The notes under the pieces were generated by a model. That model saw nothing but the letters and a program-made list of their open reading frames with translations. It was not told the origin of the DNA and did no database searches. A program made the translations under genes and the position numbers. Of a stretch of DNA of 64,000 nt, positions 1-8,142 are shown piece by piece. The stretch comes from Fulvivirga sp. M361 (GTDB lineage Bacteria; Bacteroidota; Bacteroidia; Cytophagales; Cyclobacteriaceae): the NCBI RefSeq assembly GCF_007097395.1, contig NZ_VKDC01000031.1, positions 1 through 64,000 of the forward strand, written 5' to 3'. The number at the start of each line of letters is the position of its first letter. Positions within the stretch are counted from its first letter, which is position 1.

Positions 1-75
1 ATGACCAGGGTGCAGTCCCACAAACGCAAGGACCTCTATCAACTTTTACCCAACAACTGGAAAAATACCCGCTAA
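1..75 (+). CDS. C-terminal end of an IS66-family transposase (partial)
   Basis: The frame is open from base 1 and stops at TAA 73-75, giving 24 residues, MTRVQSHKRKDLYQLLPNNW and four more. The pattern of a V/I-Q-S/T-H stretch followed by LLPxxW is what I know from the extreme C-terminus of IS66 transposases. The first Met is probably internal, because the gene continues to the left of the window. It marks an insertion sequence at the left edge of the cassette array. Identification rests on a very short peptide. Confidence 0.5.
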   Translation: MTRVQSHKRKDLYQLLPNNWKNTR

Positions 76-102
76 GTTAAGATGCCATCACCAAAATCAA
101 CA

Positions 103-124
103 GATGGGTTCTTCGGATGGATAC
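103..124 (+). repeat. Probable right terminal inverted repeat of the IS66 element
   Basis: About 28 bases after the transposase stop lies GATGGGTTCTTCGGATGGAT followed by AC. IS66 ends typically carry a terminal repeat with GG-TTC-CGGA-GGATAC character a short distance from the transposase stop. The matching left end lies outside the window, so this is inference from motif resemblance. Confidence 0.3.
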
Positions 125-170
125 TGAGGAATGGCGTGCGAAACGACCAATAAACTTCATAAAGAGTAGA

Positions 171-370
171 CATAATAAACAAAGTATAAGTGAACCCCCG
201 GCAACCACACCGGGGAAAGCCGAATCACCCGGATGGACTGAGGCAAATGCAAGGGGCCAAGCCGGTTTAAGGTGCGAAGGCAGGAGGGAGGCTAAAAAGG
301 CTTGGATTCATTTCACCCTTGTATTTCCCGAATCAACAGCCGGAACTTTGCTTGATCTCGTGTGGGAGTT
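171..370 (+). repeat. Array module A, copy 1
   Basis: First of five copies of a ~200-bp module. It has a CCCCGG...CCGGGG-type hairpin near its left end, the core GACTGAGGCAAATGCAAGGG, the block GGAGGCTAAAAAGGCTTGGA, and a right edge ending GTGTGGGAGT. It is more diverged than copies 2 and 3. Reading frames through it are shadows conserved only because the DNA is repeated. It is followed almost immediately by module D1, so it holds no payload gene. Confidence 0.8.
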
Positions 371-399
371 CTAATGAAAAAGATCAAGGCTTGTAACTA

Positions 400-782
400 G
401 GTATGACCAAAAAAGATCCCTCATGAAGGAGGGAACGTGCGAAAACCAAACTCTAGCCAGCAAAACTGGATATGAAAGAAATAGCACCAGCCATGGTACA
501 CGCGATAGTGGTACTTTATGGCAAACCGAGGGCGAACGATGGCATAGACATAGCCACCGCCCACACGAAAGCAGAAAATACAATCTGAATCTCTCATAAT
601 GCAAGGATTAAAGCCCCCTAAAAAGGGAGCTGAGAGATACATAACTCATACCAAAGCACCCGGATGTGAAAATCCCTAATACCACCCAAAGAGGTGCTAC
701 GGACGCTGAATGAACAATGCGGATACCGCACCCCAAAACACCACCAGCCGAGCAAACGAACACGAAACAAATAGCTACAAAA
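400..782 (+). repeat. Array module D, copy 1
   Basis: About 390 bp, paired with copy 2 at 10602-11002. Both start GGTATGACCAAAAAA and a small TCCCTC-ATGA-GAGGGA-like hairpin. They diverge in the middle, then share CCCTAAAAAGGGAGCTG and a long tail ending in an AAACGAACACGAAACAAATA stretch. In both cases module A follows directly, so D-A behaves as one ~590-bp inter-payload unit. No coding frame is credible. Confidence 0.75.
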
Positions 783-984
783 CATAATACATAAAGAGTA
801 AAGTGACACCCCGGCAACCGCACCGGGGAAAGCCGGATCACCCGGTTGGACTGAGGCAAATGCAAGGGGCCAAGCCGGTTTACGGCGCGATGGCAGGAGG
901 GAGGCTAAAAAGGCTTGGATTCATTTTACCCTTGTATTTCCCGAACCAACAACCGGAACTTTGCTTTGACCTGTGTGTGGGAAT
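783..984 (+). repeat. Array module A, copy 2
   Basis: Nearly identical to copy 3 (2038-2232) from CATAATACATAAAGAG or the shared AAGAGTAAAGTGACACC to the right edge TGTGTGTGGGAAT. The right edge abuts the start codon of the SRPBCC gene. The uninterrupted copies 2 and 3 keep a promoter-like pair at their right end, listed separately. Confidence 0.85.
932..963 (+). promoter_or_regulatory. Bacteroidota-type promoter at the right end of module A2
   Basis: TTG at 932-934, a 21-base spacer, then GAACTTTG at 956-963. This is one mismatch from the Bacteroidota -7 consensus TAnnTTTG, and the spacing is suitable. Transcription would begin near 970, about 13 bases before the SRPBCC start codon. Inference from consensus only. 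Confidence 0.4.
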
Positions 985-1483
985 GACAGATAAATGTACT
1001 TTTGGAAGCCAAGTGCCAGTCATTGTTCTACATACTGAAATACATGCACCTATTGATCGATGTTTCGATTTATCAAGAAGTATTGATCTACACAAGATTT
1101 CTACTGAACATACCAATGAGGAAGCAATTGATGGCGTTACATCTGGTTTGATCAGCTTAAATGAATCTGTGACGTGGAAAGCCAAGCATTTTGGAGTTTA
1201 TCAGACTCTAACTACACAAATCACTGAATTTGACAATCCTAAATTCTTTGTTGATGAGATGACAAAAGGAGCATTTAATGGCTTTAGGCATGAACACCAT
1301 TTTAAGACCGTCGAAAATGGCACACTGATGACTGATAGGTTCGATTATCAATCACCTTTAGGAGTTCTTGGCAAACTAGTTGATATGATTGTGTTAAAAC
1401 AATACATGACTGATCTCTTGATCAAAAGGAACCTGACTATAAAAGAATTTGCCGAATCAGATAAATGGACGCTAGTTTTGTGA
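983..1483 (+). CDS. SRPBCC-family protein
   Basis: A 166-residue single-domain protein of the SRPBCC/START-like ligand-binding fold. It resembles the Bacteroidota subfamily with LHTEIxAPIxRCFDLSRSIDLH near the N-terminus, FGVYQTLT and KGAF-FRHEHHF in the middle, and FDYQSPLG-LGKL near the C-terminus. These proteins bind hydrophobic ligands, but the ligand is unknown. The frame stays open upstream into module A2. I place the start at ATG 983 because everything before it is repeated DNA. It is the payload between A2 and B1 and is probably transcribed from the promoter-like site at the end of A2. The ~12 residues before the domain are longer than usual. Confidence 0.85.
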   Translation: MTDKCTFGSQVPVIVLHTEIHAPIDRCFDLSRSIDLHKISTEHTNEEAIDGVTSGLISLNESVTWKAKHFGVYQTLTTQITEFDNPKFFVDEMTKGAFNGFRHEHHFKTVENGTLMTDRFDYQSPLGVLGKLVDMIVLKQYMTDLLIKRNLTIKEFAESDKWTLVL

Positions 1484-1491
1484 ATGATACC

Positions 1492-2035
1492 AACATTATG
1501 TTAAATAGAACCTCATGAGCGTAGGGCCGCCAAAATACCGGGCGTGGGTAGGCTTGAGGGCAGATAGTGATTATTTTGGCAAGATTTTTTGCTTACTTTT
1601 TTATCGACTGAAAAAAGTAAGAGCCTGCCCGGCTCAAGGGCACTGCGAACACGATTAAAAGACAACTAGCCAGTGAGCACTTCTTGACAGTTCAGCAAAG
1701 CAACTCAACAGATCACGGATATCCGCTGCGTTACTTCCGATGACGACCTGTGATTAAGATTATGCTTAAAGAATAAAGCGCAGGCAACAAGTGTTTTAAC
1801 GGCAAATCGTAAGCCCTGAGAATCGCATATTTAAAGTCAACCCGTACAATCGTACAGAATACTGGAAAATAGAACGTTATGGATTTGACGTTAAATCTCT
1901 TGTTGTTCAGGGTTTGCCGCATCACGCCTTAGCGTGACAAAGCGCGTTGGGGAAAAACTTTATATAGCCGTATGGTCAGGGCAAGCTGTGGGGTAAGCCT
2001 CGCGCGCTGGCCAGGCGGCTATTTAATATAACAAC
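1492..2035 (+). repeat. Array module B, copy 1
   Basis: One of four ~550-bp copies. Its ends are inverted: TTATGTTAAATAG on the left, CTATTTAATATAAC on the right. The left third forms a long stem: CCGGGC...AGGC pairs with GCCT-GCCCGG, and inside it CTTACTTTTTT (1592-1602) pairs perfectly with AAAAAAGTAAG (1611-1621). Near the right end CACGC-CTTA-GCGTG forms a hairpin and AGCGCG can pair with CGCGCT. A decayed REP-like segment lies near 1710-1735. It sits directly after the SRPBCC gene. Confidence 0.85.
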
Positions 2036-2037
2036 TA

Positions 2038-2232
2038 ATAAAGAGTAAAGTGACACCCCGGCAACCGCACCGGGGAAAGCCGGATCACCCGGTTGGACTG
2101 AGGCAAATGCAAGGGGCCAAGCCGGTTTACGGCGCGATGGCAGGAGGGAGGCTAAAAAGGCTTGGATTCATTTTACCCTTGTATTTCCCGAACCAACAAC
2201 CGGAACTTTGCTTTGACCTGTGTGTGGGAATA
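2038..2232 (+). repeat. Array module A, copy 3
   Basis: Follows B1 with only a few bases between and matches A2 almost base for base up to the TGTGTGTGGGAAT edge. The gene at 2281 starts 48 bases beyond the edge. It carries the same TTG/GAACTTTG pair (2179-2210). Confidence 0.85.
2179..2210 (+). promoter_or_regulatory. Bacteroidota-type promoter at the right end of module A3
   Basis: Same arrangement as in A2: TTG at 2179-2181, 21-base spacer, GAACTTTG at 2203-2210. It would drive the gene at 2281. Inference from consensus. Confidence 0.4.
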
Positions 2233-2280
2233 TATTTGATTAACGATTACATTTAGCTGCCCGACTAAAGAGTAAAAATT

Positions 2281-2679
2281 ATGAGTACGTTTTTTGATCA
2301 AATTGAAGAGCTTAATAGGATTCCCGAATTCAATCTTAAGTATGTTCAGACAGTTCTAAAGCTAATAATCAGCAAAGTATTGGATTTGGATGAGGTTGAT
2401 GTAGGTGTATTCAATGATGGACACGGGACTTTTGGGTCACTTATAACTTTCACTGTAGATGATTTTGAAACCGTTGTGATTGATCTACGATGTTCTTCAA
2501 ATAGTTATTATCTCACAATAAATGATAATTCGGAGAATCCAGGAACTGGAACTTTTAGGTACTGTCTATCAGATAATCCTGCTTTGATTGAAACTATACC
2601 TGAAGGGTTGAGGGAATTTATGGAAATGGTTGCGTTCGAAAGAGAGGAAACTGTTCTAAGACCAAAAACTTTGCAATAG
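2281..2679 (+). CDS. Hypothetical acidic protein (array payload)
   Basis: 132 residues with no signal peptide or membrane segment. It is acidic, with an N-terminal helical stretch (FDQIEELNRIPEFNLKYVQ) and a beta-rich middle (GSLITFTVDDFETVVIDLR, YYLTINDN). I do not recognise the family. It is the sole gene between A3 and B2, and its TAG stop is followed by one base and then the left edge of B2. Size and acidity would suit a small immunity- or antitoxin-like protein, but nothing in the sequence demonstrates that. Confidence 0.7.
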   Translation: MSTFFDQIEELNRIPEFNLKYVQTVLKLIISKVLDLDEVDVGVFNDGHGTFGSLITFTVDDFETVVIDLRCSSNSYYLTINDNSENPGTGTFRYCLSDNPALIETIPEGLREFMEMVAFEREETVLRPKTLQ

Positions 2680-2680
2680 T

Positions 2681-3223
2681 AACATTATGTTAAATAGAAT
2701 CTCCCATAAGCGCAGGCCCGCCAAAATACCGGGCGTGGGTAGGCTGGTGGGTTGATAGTGATTATTTTGGCTAGGGTTTTTGAATACTTTTGGGCCAATG
2801 CCAAAAGTATTTGCCTGCCCGGCACGAGGGCACTGCGAACACAATTATAACACAGCTGACCTGTGAGCACTTCTTGACCGTTCAGCAAAGCGACTCAACA
2901 GATCCCGGATATCCGCTGTGCTACTTCCGGGATGACGATCTGTGAGTAAGATTATGCTTAAAGAATAAAGCGCAGGTAACAAGTGTCTTAGCGGCAAATC
3001 GTAAAGCCATGAGAATCGCGTATTTTGAATCAACCCGTACAATCTACAGAATACTGGAAAATAGAACGCTAAGCATTTGACGATAAATCTCTTGTTCAGG
3101 GTTGGCCCATCACGCCCAAGCGTGACAAAGCGCGTTGGAAAAAACTTTATATAGCCGTATGGTCAGGGCAAGCTGTGGGGTAAGCCTAGCGCGCTGGCCA
3201 GGCGGCTATTTAGACATAACAAC
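2681..3223 (+). repeat. Array module B, copy 2
   Basis: Left edge AACATTATGTTAAATAG, right edge CTATTTAGACATAAC. The inner stem is AATACTTTTGG (2783-2793) with CCAAAAGTATT (2801-2811). Its sequence differs from that of B1 but pairing is kept. The REP-like hairpin ATCCCGG...CCGGGAT is intact here. Right-end hairpin CACGC-CCAA-GCGTG. Module E1 follows and shares the ACATAACAAC junction. Confidence 0.85.
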
Positions 3224-3566
3224 AAATTATATAACAGGATTGGACGCAAACTTTATTAGAAGGACAATTGGCTGGACGATCTCGCCAAGCGGAAATGTCA
3301 ACTTGAAAAACGAAACCTTTATTTAACATAATATCGAATTATATTTAACAAGTAGCGTTGGCCAATGGGTGAAATCTCTTGAGATGATTTTCGAGAATTA
3401 TCCCAGCGATACGAAATCTCCTTAACATAAGATCTGTACCGATATACAACTCTACAGCGCACAGGCTGCCCACAGTTATATATCTGATCTTATATTAAAT
3501 ACTCGTTCCTCGTATTACAGAGATTTCTGGATGTTTGTTATATAATGTATTCGTGTTATGTTAAAT
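3214..3566 (+). repeat. Array module E, copy 1 (nested palindrome)
   Basis: The outer arms are ACATAAC-AACAAATTATATAAC at 3214-3235 and GTTATATAAT (3537-3546) plus TTATGT (3556-3561). An inner pair at 3423-3451 and 3474-3497 (TAACATAAGATC.../...GATCTTATATTA) encloses a 22-base loop with CGCACAGGC. It shares the blocks CGGAAATGTCAACTTGAAA and CCGATATACAACT with copy 2. No gene is supported inside it. Confidence 0.7.
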
Positions 3567-3740
3567 AGCTTTGGCGCTTTTCGTAGGGTTATTTTTTCCT
3601 AACCCGGAGAAAAGCCATGGGTTGGCATAAAGTTTTTGGAGCAAGGGAATTCTGCCAGCAGGAGGGAAGGGCTGAAACACTCTTTTAGCATTTTTGGATT
3701 GCGCCGTGGGCTAGAGGGAATGGTAAATGGGTGTGGAAGC
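3555..3740 (+). repeat. Array module C, copy 1
   Basis: Left edge GTTATGTTAAATAG. It contains AGGGTTATTTTTTCCTAACC, a hairpin of AGGGTTA/TAACCC type, then GGAGAAAAGCC, ACTCTTTTAGCATTTTTGGA and a right edge GGGTGTGGAA. About 80% similar to copy 2 by eye. It precedes the payload of genes at 3875-8052. Confidence 0.75.
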
Positions 3741-3785
3741 TTTGGGCTGATTAGGCCAACTTATTCGATTGATTCACTTCGAAAA

Positions 3786-3803
3786 ATACCCAAGGTTGGG
3801 TAT
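3786..3803. promoter_or_regulatory. Palindromic operator, copy 1
   Basis: ATACCCAAGGTTGGGTAT has perfect 8-base arms around GG and lies 72 bases before the start of the plus-strand operon at 3875. The identical 18-mer recurs at 8143-8160, upstream of the minus-strand operon of the same payload. The repressor or activator is not identified. Confidence 0.6.
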
Positions 3804-3874
3804 GGTGTCAGTTTCAAAAATCCAATACCTTCAGTCATGATTCAATCTAATATTTATTAACTAAACTAATTTTT

Positions 3875-4087
3875 ATGTCTGTTTTTATTGTAATCATTGA
3901 TAAAACCGAAAACCCATGGAGAGTCCTTGATAAGGATTTTGAAGAATGCCCTACTGATAAAGTATTCTATGATGATATCTATGATATGGATCCTGTTGAA
4001 ATTCTAAATGAATGTGATCCTGTTGAAATCGAAAGTAACGCAACTGGTGCTGAAAGTCATGGGACACCTATTGAAATTGAGGAATGA
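3875..4087 (+). CDS. Small acidic protein, first gene of payload operon
   Basis: 70 residues, strongly acidic, with a twice-repeated DPVEI motif (MDPVEILNECDPVEIESN). It has no signal peptide or membrane segment and the family is not recognised. Its last codons overlap the next gene by 4 bases (ATGA), which indicates translational coupling in a three-gene operon running to about 6529. A shared palindromic operator lies upstream. Function unknown. The operon context of exported and membrane proteins suggests an accessory role to that complex. Confidence 0.6.
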   Translation: MSVFIVIIDKTENPWRVLDKDFEECPTDKVFYDDIYDMDPVEILNECDPVEIESNATGAESHGTPIEIEE

Positions 4088-5493
4088 TGAGAGCATTGGT
4101 TATCACAACTTTCCTTCTATTTTTCCTATCAAATTTGGCCGGTCAATCCAAACTAACAAGAAGTTTTAAAAGCATAAAAGATGTTGTGAAGCTTGACACC
4201 AGAGCCGATATAGATAGCGTCGTACAAATAGGCCTTTTTTCAGCCCCTAAGGCTTCATCATATAGTGTGGTCTCTACCTCTGTTAAAAAGGGCATTTATG
4301 AACTTTCTGAAAAAGGACAGAAAGCATTTATAGAAGCGGCTAATTCAAAAGTAGCCGATGAAAAGAAATTAGTCGAGACATTAGGTAAGACAATAGTTTC
4401 AATTCCATCACCTAAACCATTTCATGTTGAAAAAACCAAGTTTATTAAGAAGCTGGAAATAGATGTTCGTGACATGCTTAGAGGCACTAAAAGAGTTGGA
4501 AGAATCGAGGAGCTTTATATTAAACTGAAATTGGATGACACTTCAAATATTACGTTTTTAGGATTCAACAATATAGCAACAAAATATGAGGTAGTAGACT
4601 TTGGCAAAATCGGCTTAACCAGAAGTCAGAATTTCACGATTAATGCAGGTCTTGAGGTAGCAGGAACTGGTTCTACTTCCAACACAACGACATCCACGGC
4701 AGCTAAGAAAACTGTAATTGATGGTGATACAGTTGATATCTCAGATGGAGTGACCGGTGTTGGCACCACTGGCTCTTCAAATACTTCTAATCTTGGTGCC
4801 TCCTATGCATTGGGGAGAACTATCACAGAAGAACGTGATGTAAAGCGCAGACGAATTGTACTAAAAGGTACGATAAATAAATATGAGGCTATTATTTATC
4901 AAGAAGGGGCTCCCTCTGTTAACCTGAATGATAAAATCAGTATTGAACTTCTATTTGAAACTGTGAATAACGAATCCGAATTCATTTTGAATTTCTCGGG
5001 TCTGTACAATTCTGATGGAACCGTAAGAAAGGGAGCAGACACAATTCAGTATAAGATATCCTATGGTTATTTAACTACTCCTACACAAAAAGTCGATTCT
5101 ATTTCATTAGAGTATGAGTTCATTTATCGTGAAGTCGCGAATAATAAGGGTAAAAAGTCTTTGGGTGAATGGGACGATGAAGTAGTTTTTCTAAAGACAA
5201 CCAACAGGGATTCAACAAGAACGAAGTATAAGTTCATTTCAAAAGGAGAACTAAAGGCAGATTCATGGAGAATTAAAGATGGCTCAAGTAATTACTTATA
5301 CGCCAAATACTTTGGAAGGACTTACCAACTGAAGTTTACAAGCTTAAAGGATGCAACCAGTTTTCTTATGTGGTTGTATCAAACGCAGTACACCTCATTT
5401 AATGGAACTAGACTTTTGAAAGGAACTAGGAAATCAACAGCATCTCCACTCGTCCCATCAGACATTCCCAACTTCATAGTTAAAAAAGAATGA
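4084..5493 (+). CDS. Hypothetical exported protein, second gene of payload operon
   Basis: 469 residues. An N-terminal signal peptide (about residues 1-20, ending ...SNLAGQ) implies export to the periplasm or outer surface. A Ser/Thr/Gly-rich low-complexity stretch at roughly residues 195-240 separates an alpha/beta N-terminal half from a beta-rich C-terminal half with many aromatic strands. I do not recognise a domain. The gene overlaps both neighbours by 4 bases, so the three are surely co-transcribed. Alternatives such as an adhesin or a periplasmic partner of the membrane protein encoded next cannot be separated from sequence alone. Confidence 0.7.
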   Translation: MMRALVITTFLLFFLSNLAGQSKLTRSFKSIKDVVKLDTRADIDSVVQIGLFSAPKASSYSVVSTSVKKGIYELSEKGQKAFIEAANSKVADEKKLVETLGKTIVSIPSPKPFHVEKTKFIKKLEIDVRDMLRGTKRVGRIEELYIKLKLDDTSNITFLGFNNIATKYEVVDFGKIGLTRSQNFTINAGLEVAGTGSTSNTTTSTAAKKTVIDGDTVDISDGVTGVGTTGSSNTSNLGASYALGRTITEERDVKRRRIVLKGTINKYEAIIYQEGAPSVNLNDKISIELLFETVNNESEFILNFSGLYNSDGTVRKGADTIQYKISYGYLTTPTQKVDSISLEYEFIYREVANNKGKKSLGEWDDEVVFLKTTNRDSTRTKYKFISKGELKADSWRIKDGSSNYLYAKYFGRTYQLKFTSLKDATSFLMWLYQTQYTSFNGTRLLKGTRKSTASPLVPSDIPNFIVKKE

Positions 5494-6529
5494 AACACCT
5501 AATTTTCATCGCATTATGCCTTCTAGGTACATTTTCCATTTTAGCTGCTGGTAAGTGTGATGGTTTGAAAATAGTAAATTATGATTCCCCTGATACATTG
5601 AAAATTGAAGGTGAAACAATTGTTTTTGAAATCGGATGCCTAGATTCGCTCCTAGAGAAGAATAAAATTGATTTTAAATCAATCCGTCTGTCTATTGGAG
5701 AAGTTTCGTTATCTCAAATCATTCCATTTAGATTGAATAATGATGATAAAGACTTATTGAAATTCAATCTCCAACAAAGCAACCTTACAAGAGAAGAGCT
5801 AATAGCCCTGTACAAGCTTCCTAGTCAATATTGTAAAAAGGCTTCAAAGAAATTAGCTTGGCTAAAGTCAGAATATCTATCTCTGACAATCGGAAAAGAA
5901 AGTCAACTTATTTATCAAACCCCACGAACTCTTGTATTAAACAATCAGAGATACTGGGCATACAGCGTACCAAGAAGTGCAGCTTTCTGGGCAGGCTGCT
6001 TAATTATTTTCGGCACGATGTACCTTCTAATTACATTGAATAGTCCACTCTTAAAGGATCCTAAAAGCCGTCTTGCAATTACAAATAGTTCTTTTAGTTT
6101 AGGTTTGTCACAGTTTACATTCTGGGTTCTAATCGTAATGGTCTCATTCATATTCCTTAGTACTCAATTTGAGGATGTCAAGGTGCTTAATGAAACGGCA
6201 GTGGTATTTCTTACTATTAGCAGCACCACTACAATTGTATCAAGATCCGTTTCTAATAGCCAGATGAAGCAGGATTCATCGCCTAATAAACAAAATACAG
6301 TTGATTATAGAACAAGCTTTGGATCCTTCTTCAAAGATATATCTAGCGATGATAATGGAATTAGTATTCATCGCCTTCAGACCATATTTTTCAATATCGC
6401 ATTCGCCCTCTTTTTTTGAGATCAGTTTATTTTAATTATTCATTCCCAGTTTTTACTACTGAAGAATTTCTACTTCTAGGTGTTAGTAATGGAACATATA
6501 CTTTTCTCAAAAATTCTGAACAGCAATGA
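5490..6529 (+). pseudogene. Membrane protein with GVSNGTY C-terminal motif, frameshifted at a T7 tract
   Basis: The intact frame gives 309 residues and stops at 6417-6419, inside a run of seven T (6411-6417). Adding one base restores 37 further codons to TGA 6527-6529, including a PVFTTEEFLLLGVSNGTY stretch. Related membrane proteins I know end in a PEF...LLALMGISSGTY-type motif after a conserved SF-x-DI-S-D-NG-S-HR-Q segment, which here lies just before the break. Signal peptide at 1-20, periplasmic domain to about 160, membrane segments near 164-183, 208-225 and 234-252, and one at the break. The cause may be sequencing error, a true mutation or slippage. Third gene of the 3875 operon (4-base overlap). 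Confidence 0.7.
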
Positions 6530-6533
6530 ATAA

Positions 6534-6689
6534 AATTACCTCAAGTTCTTCTTGTACGTATTAAAATCCGATGATATGACGATCTGCCATAGGGGAAGCT
6601 TTAAACACATTTCGAACTTGAAAATTAAAGTTTTCCAAAAAGCTATTCCTGAACTGAGTAAGTATTCGTTGGTAAACATTCAATTATAG
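6534..6689 (+). pseudogene. 3' relic of a nuclease-like gene
   Basis: A stop-free 51-codon stretch with no start. Its end reads HISNLKIKVFQKAIPELSKY, then SLVNIQL and a stop. It aligns residue for residue with HLSNWEIKVFQKSIGELSKY in the intact gene at 10164-10601. Upstream residues (LKSDDMTICHRGSFK) look like the same family. It therefore appears to be the tail of a deleted paralogue, left between two convergent operons. Its last 10 bases overlap the end of the minus-strand gene at 6680. Confidence 0.7.
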
Positions 6690-7702
6690 AAAACCACATC
6701 TGAGTTATCACAGAAGTTTAATCCCCATTTAGGTTTCATCAGCTCGATGTGTTCTTGTTTCACTCTCTCAAATGTGGATGCTCCAGAATAAGTATCGATC
6801 ACTATCCAGTACTTCGGAGAGTCGGCTGACATTGAACTGACAATAAAAATGTCTGTTAGCCATGTCATATGTTGAGAATCCATATAATTACGAAGAAAAG
6901 ACGAGTATGACTTCAAAATGTCTGATTCCTCGTAACTACAAACAAGGATAATGTTCTCATTTGTAACATCGCGTTCGCCTTTTTTCGTCAATTCATGGAT
7001 AAGAGCTTTATCGTTATCAGGAATAGTATCGGCTGTTACCTCATCAATTCGCAATAATATTTCTTGAACATAACTTAATTTGAGGCCATAGAACGTGTTT
7101 ATTTTCTCATCAACTTGAACGATCCTTTTAGATAGAAGATCATTGGTTCTAATCAACGAATCAAATCCTTGAATAACATCATTCCTTTCCATATAATTTG
7201 AAAGACTATCTTGGTTCACCTTATTCATGAGATTCCTTTCCAGATCTTGTAAACGAATGTTATTATCATTCATAATAGCTATCATGGAATCTATTCGATT
7301 GTTGACTAAACTCAGCTTGGAAGATAGGATTCCGAAACTTGCATTAAATTGTTGATCTAATCGCCTAAATGTTCGCCCCATTTCATCAATGCCATCTGAG
7401 TTCTTTTCAATTTGTCCAATTTGCGTTTCACTCAATTCTTCTAAATTCCTCGTTAAATCTTCTTTGACTTTTTGTATTCGTTTTTTCGATTCATCCTGAA
7501 AATTCTGCAGATCTTGTTGTGAATCCTTCATTTGATTATCCAAGTAGCTAATTGTTGAATGATACTCGTCCATCAGAACATAACCTATTGCCAGTATCGC
7601 TGAAAATGAAACAATGAGAGCAATTGCTAGTATAATAGCATATCTAGAATTTCTTTTCTTGATTTTCAATAATTCTTTATCCGGATAATTTTCTTCGTTC
7701 AT
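6680..7702 (-). CDS. Membrane-anchored coiled-coil protein
   Basis: 340 residues with a cytoplasmic basic N-terminus and one transmembrane helix at about 20-44 (YAIILAIALIVSFSAILAIG). A long heptad-rich coiled coil spans about 50-215 and contains many KxxID/QMKDSQQDLQNF-type repeats. A compact C-terminal domain follows (about 216-340). No family recognised. It overlaps the gene at 7699-8052 by 4 bases and runs convergent to the 3875 operon. Both operons carry the same palindrome upstream, so the five proteins probably act together at the envelope. That is inference. Confidence 0.7.
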   Translation of the reverse strand: MNEENYPDKELLKIKKRNSRYAIILAIALIVSFSAILAIGYVLMDEYHSTISYLDNQMKDSQQDLQNFQDESKKRIQKVKEDLTRNLEELSETQIGQIEKNSDGIDEMGRTFRRLDQQFNASFGILSSKLSLVNNRIDSMIAIMNDNNIRLQDLERNLMNKVNQDSLSNYMERNDVIQGFDSLIRTNDLLSKRIVQVDEKINTFYGLKLSYVQEILLRIDEVTADTIPDNDKALIHELTKKGERDVTNENIILVCSYEESDILKSYSSFLRNYMDSQHMTWLTDIFIVSSMSADSPKYWIVIDTYSGASTFERVKQEHIELMKPKWGLNFCDNSDVVFYN

Positions 7703-8052
7703 GATGTGGTTATCTTGTCTGTTTTTATTCCTTTAGCTAGACCAAAACAAGGTGCATTGTTCAACGAAATCTCAGCTTTAACAATGTCCTGTTTTTTAAA
7801 ATGATATTTGGAAACACTGGTTGCGTTCAGGCAACTCCAACATCGTATGAAGACAACTAGGGAGATCAAAAAAGAGGTGGGTAAGAAGCTAAGAGGAATC
7901 AGCTTATAATCTAGACTGCTGAAACTAAACAATACGACTGAGGTTAAGAAACTAATTATCATGAAACAACCTAAAATCTTAATGAGTCTCTTGGTATTAT
8001 TTTCGACCTCATTGACATATTCGAGATCAAAATCTGATTTAGTTTCGGACAT
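7699..8052 (-). CDS. Small two-helix membrane protein
   Basis: 117 residues with hydrophobic segments at about 22-46 (LIKILGCFMIISFLTSVVLF) and about 52-72 (PLSFLPTSFLISLVVFIRCW), and a soluble tail that includes KYHFKKQDIVKAEISLNNAP. First gene of a two-gene minus-strand operon, with a 4-base overlap to the coiled-coil gene. The palindrome at 8143-8160 lies about 90 bases upstream. Family and function not recognised. Confidence 0.65.
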   Translation of the reverse strand: MSETKSDFDLEYVNEVENNTKRLIKILGCFMIISFLTSVVLFSFSSLDYKLIPLSFLPTSFLISLVVFIRCWSCLNATSVSKYHFKKQDIVKAEISLNNAPCFGLAKGIKTDKITTS

Positions 8053-8142
8053 TATAGGATTAATTTGGTAGAATTATTTCATAAAGGTCACCTTTGAAAG
8101 TCTTCTTAATTACGAAATTAACTGATCTGATACTACTTAAAA

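Noticed and set aside
117-374. 85-residue frame across module A1, and like frames across A2-A4 (MTPRQPH...FDLCVG type)
   Set aside because: The frames look conserved only because the DNA is a repeat. They run into unrelated payload at the module edge and have no protein character.
371-865. Several minus-strand frames in modules D1 and D2 rich in Cys, Phe and Val
   Set aside because: Overlapping, composition-biased shadows of repeated DNA, with none conserved as protein between D1 and D2.
1930-2035. Group II intron domain V-like AGCCGTATG in the right part of module B
   Set aside because: The matching ACGGTTC strand and the GUGYG/AY intron ends are absent, and no reverse transcriptase is present.
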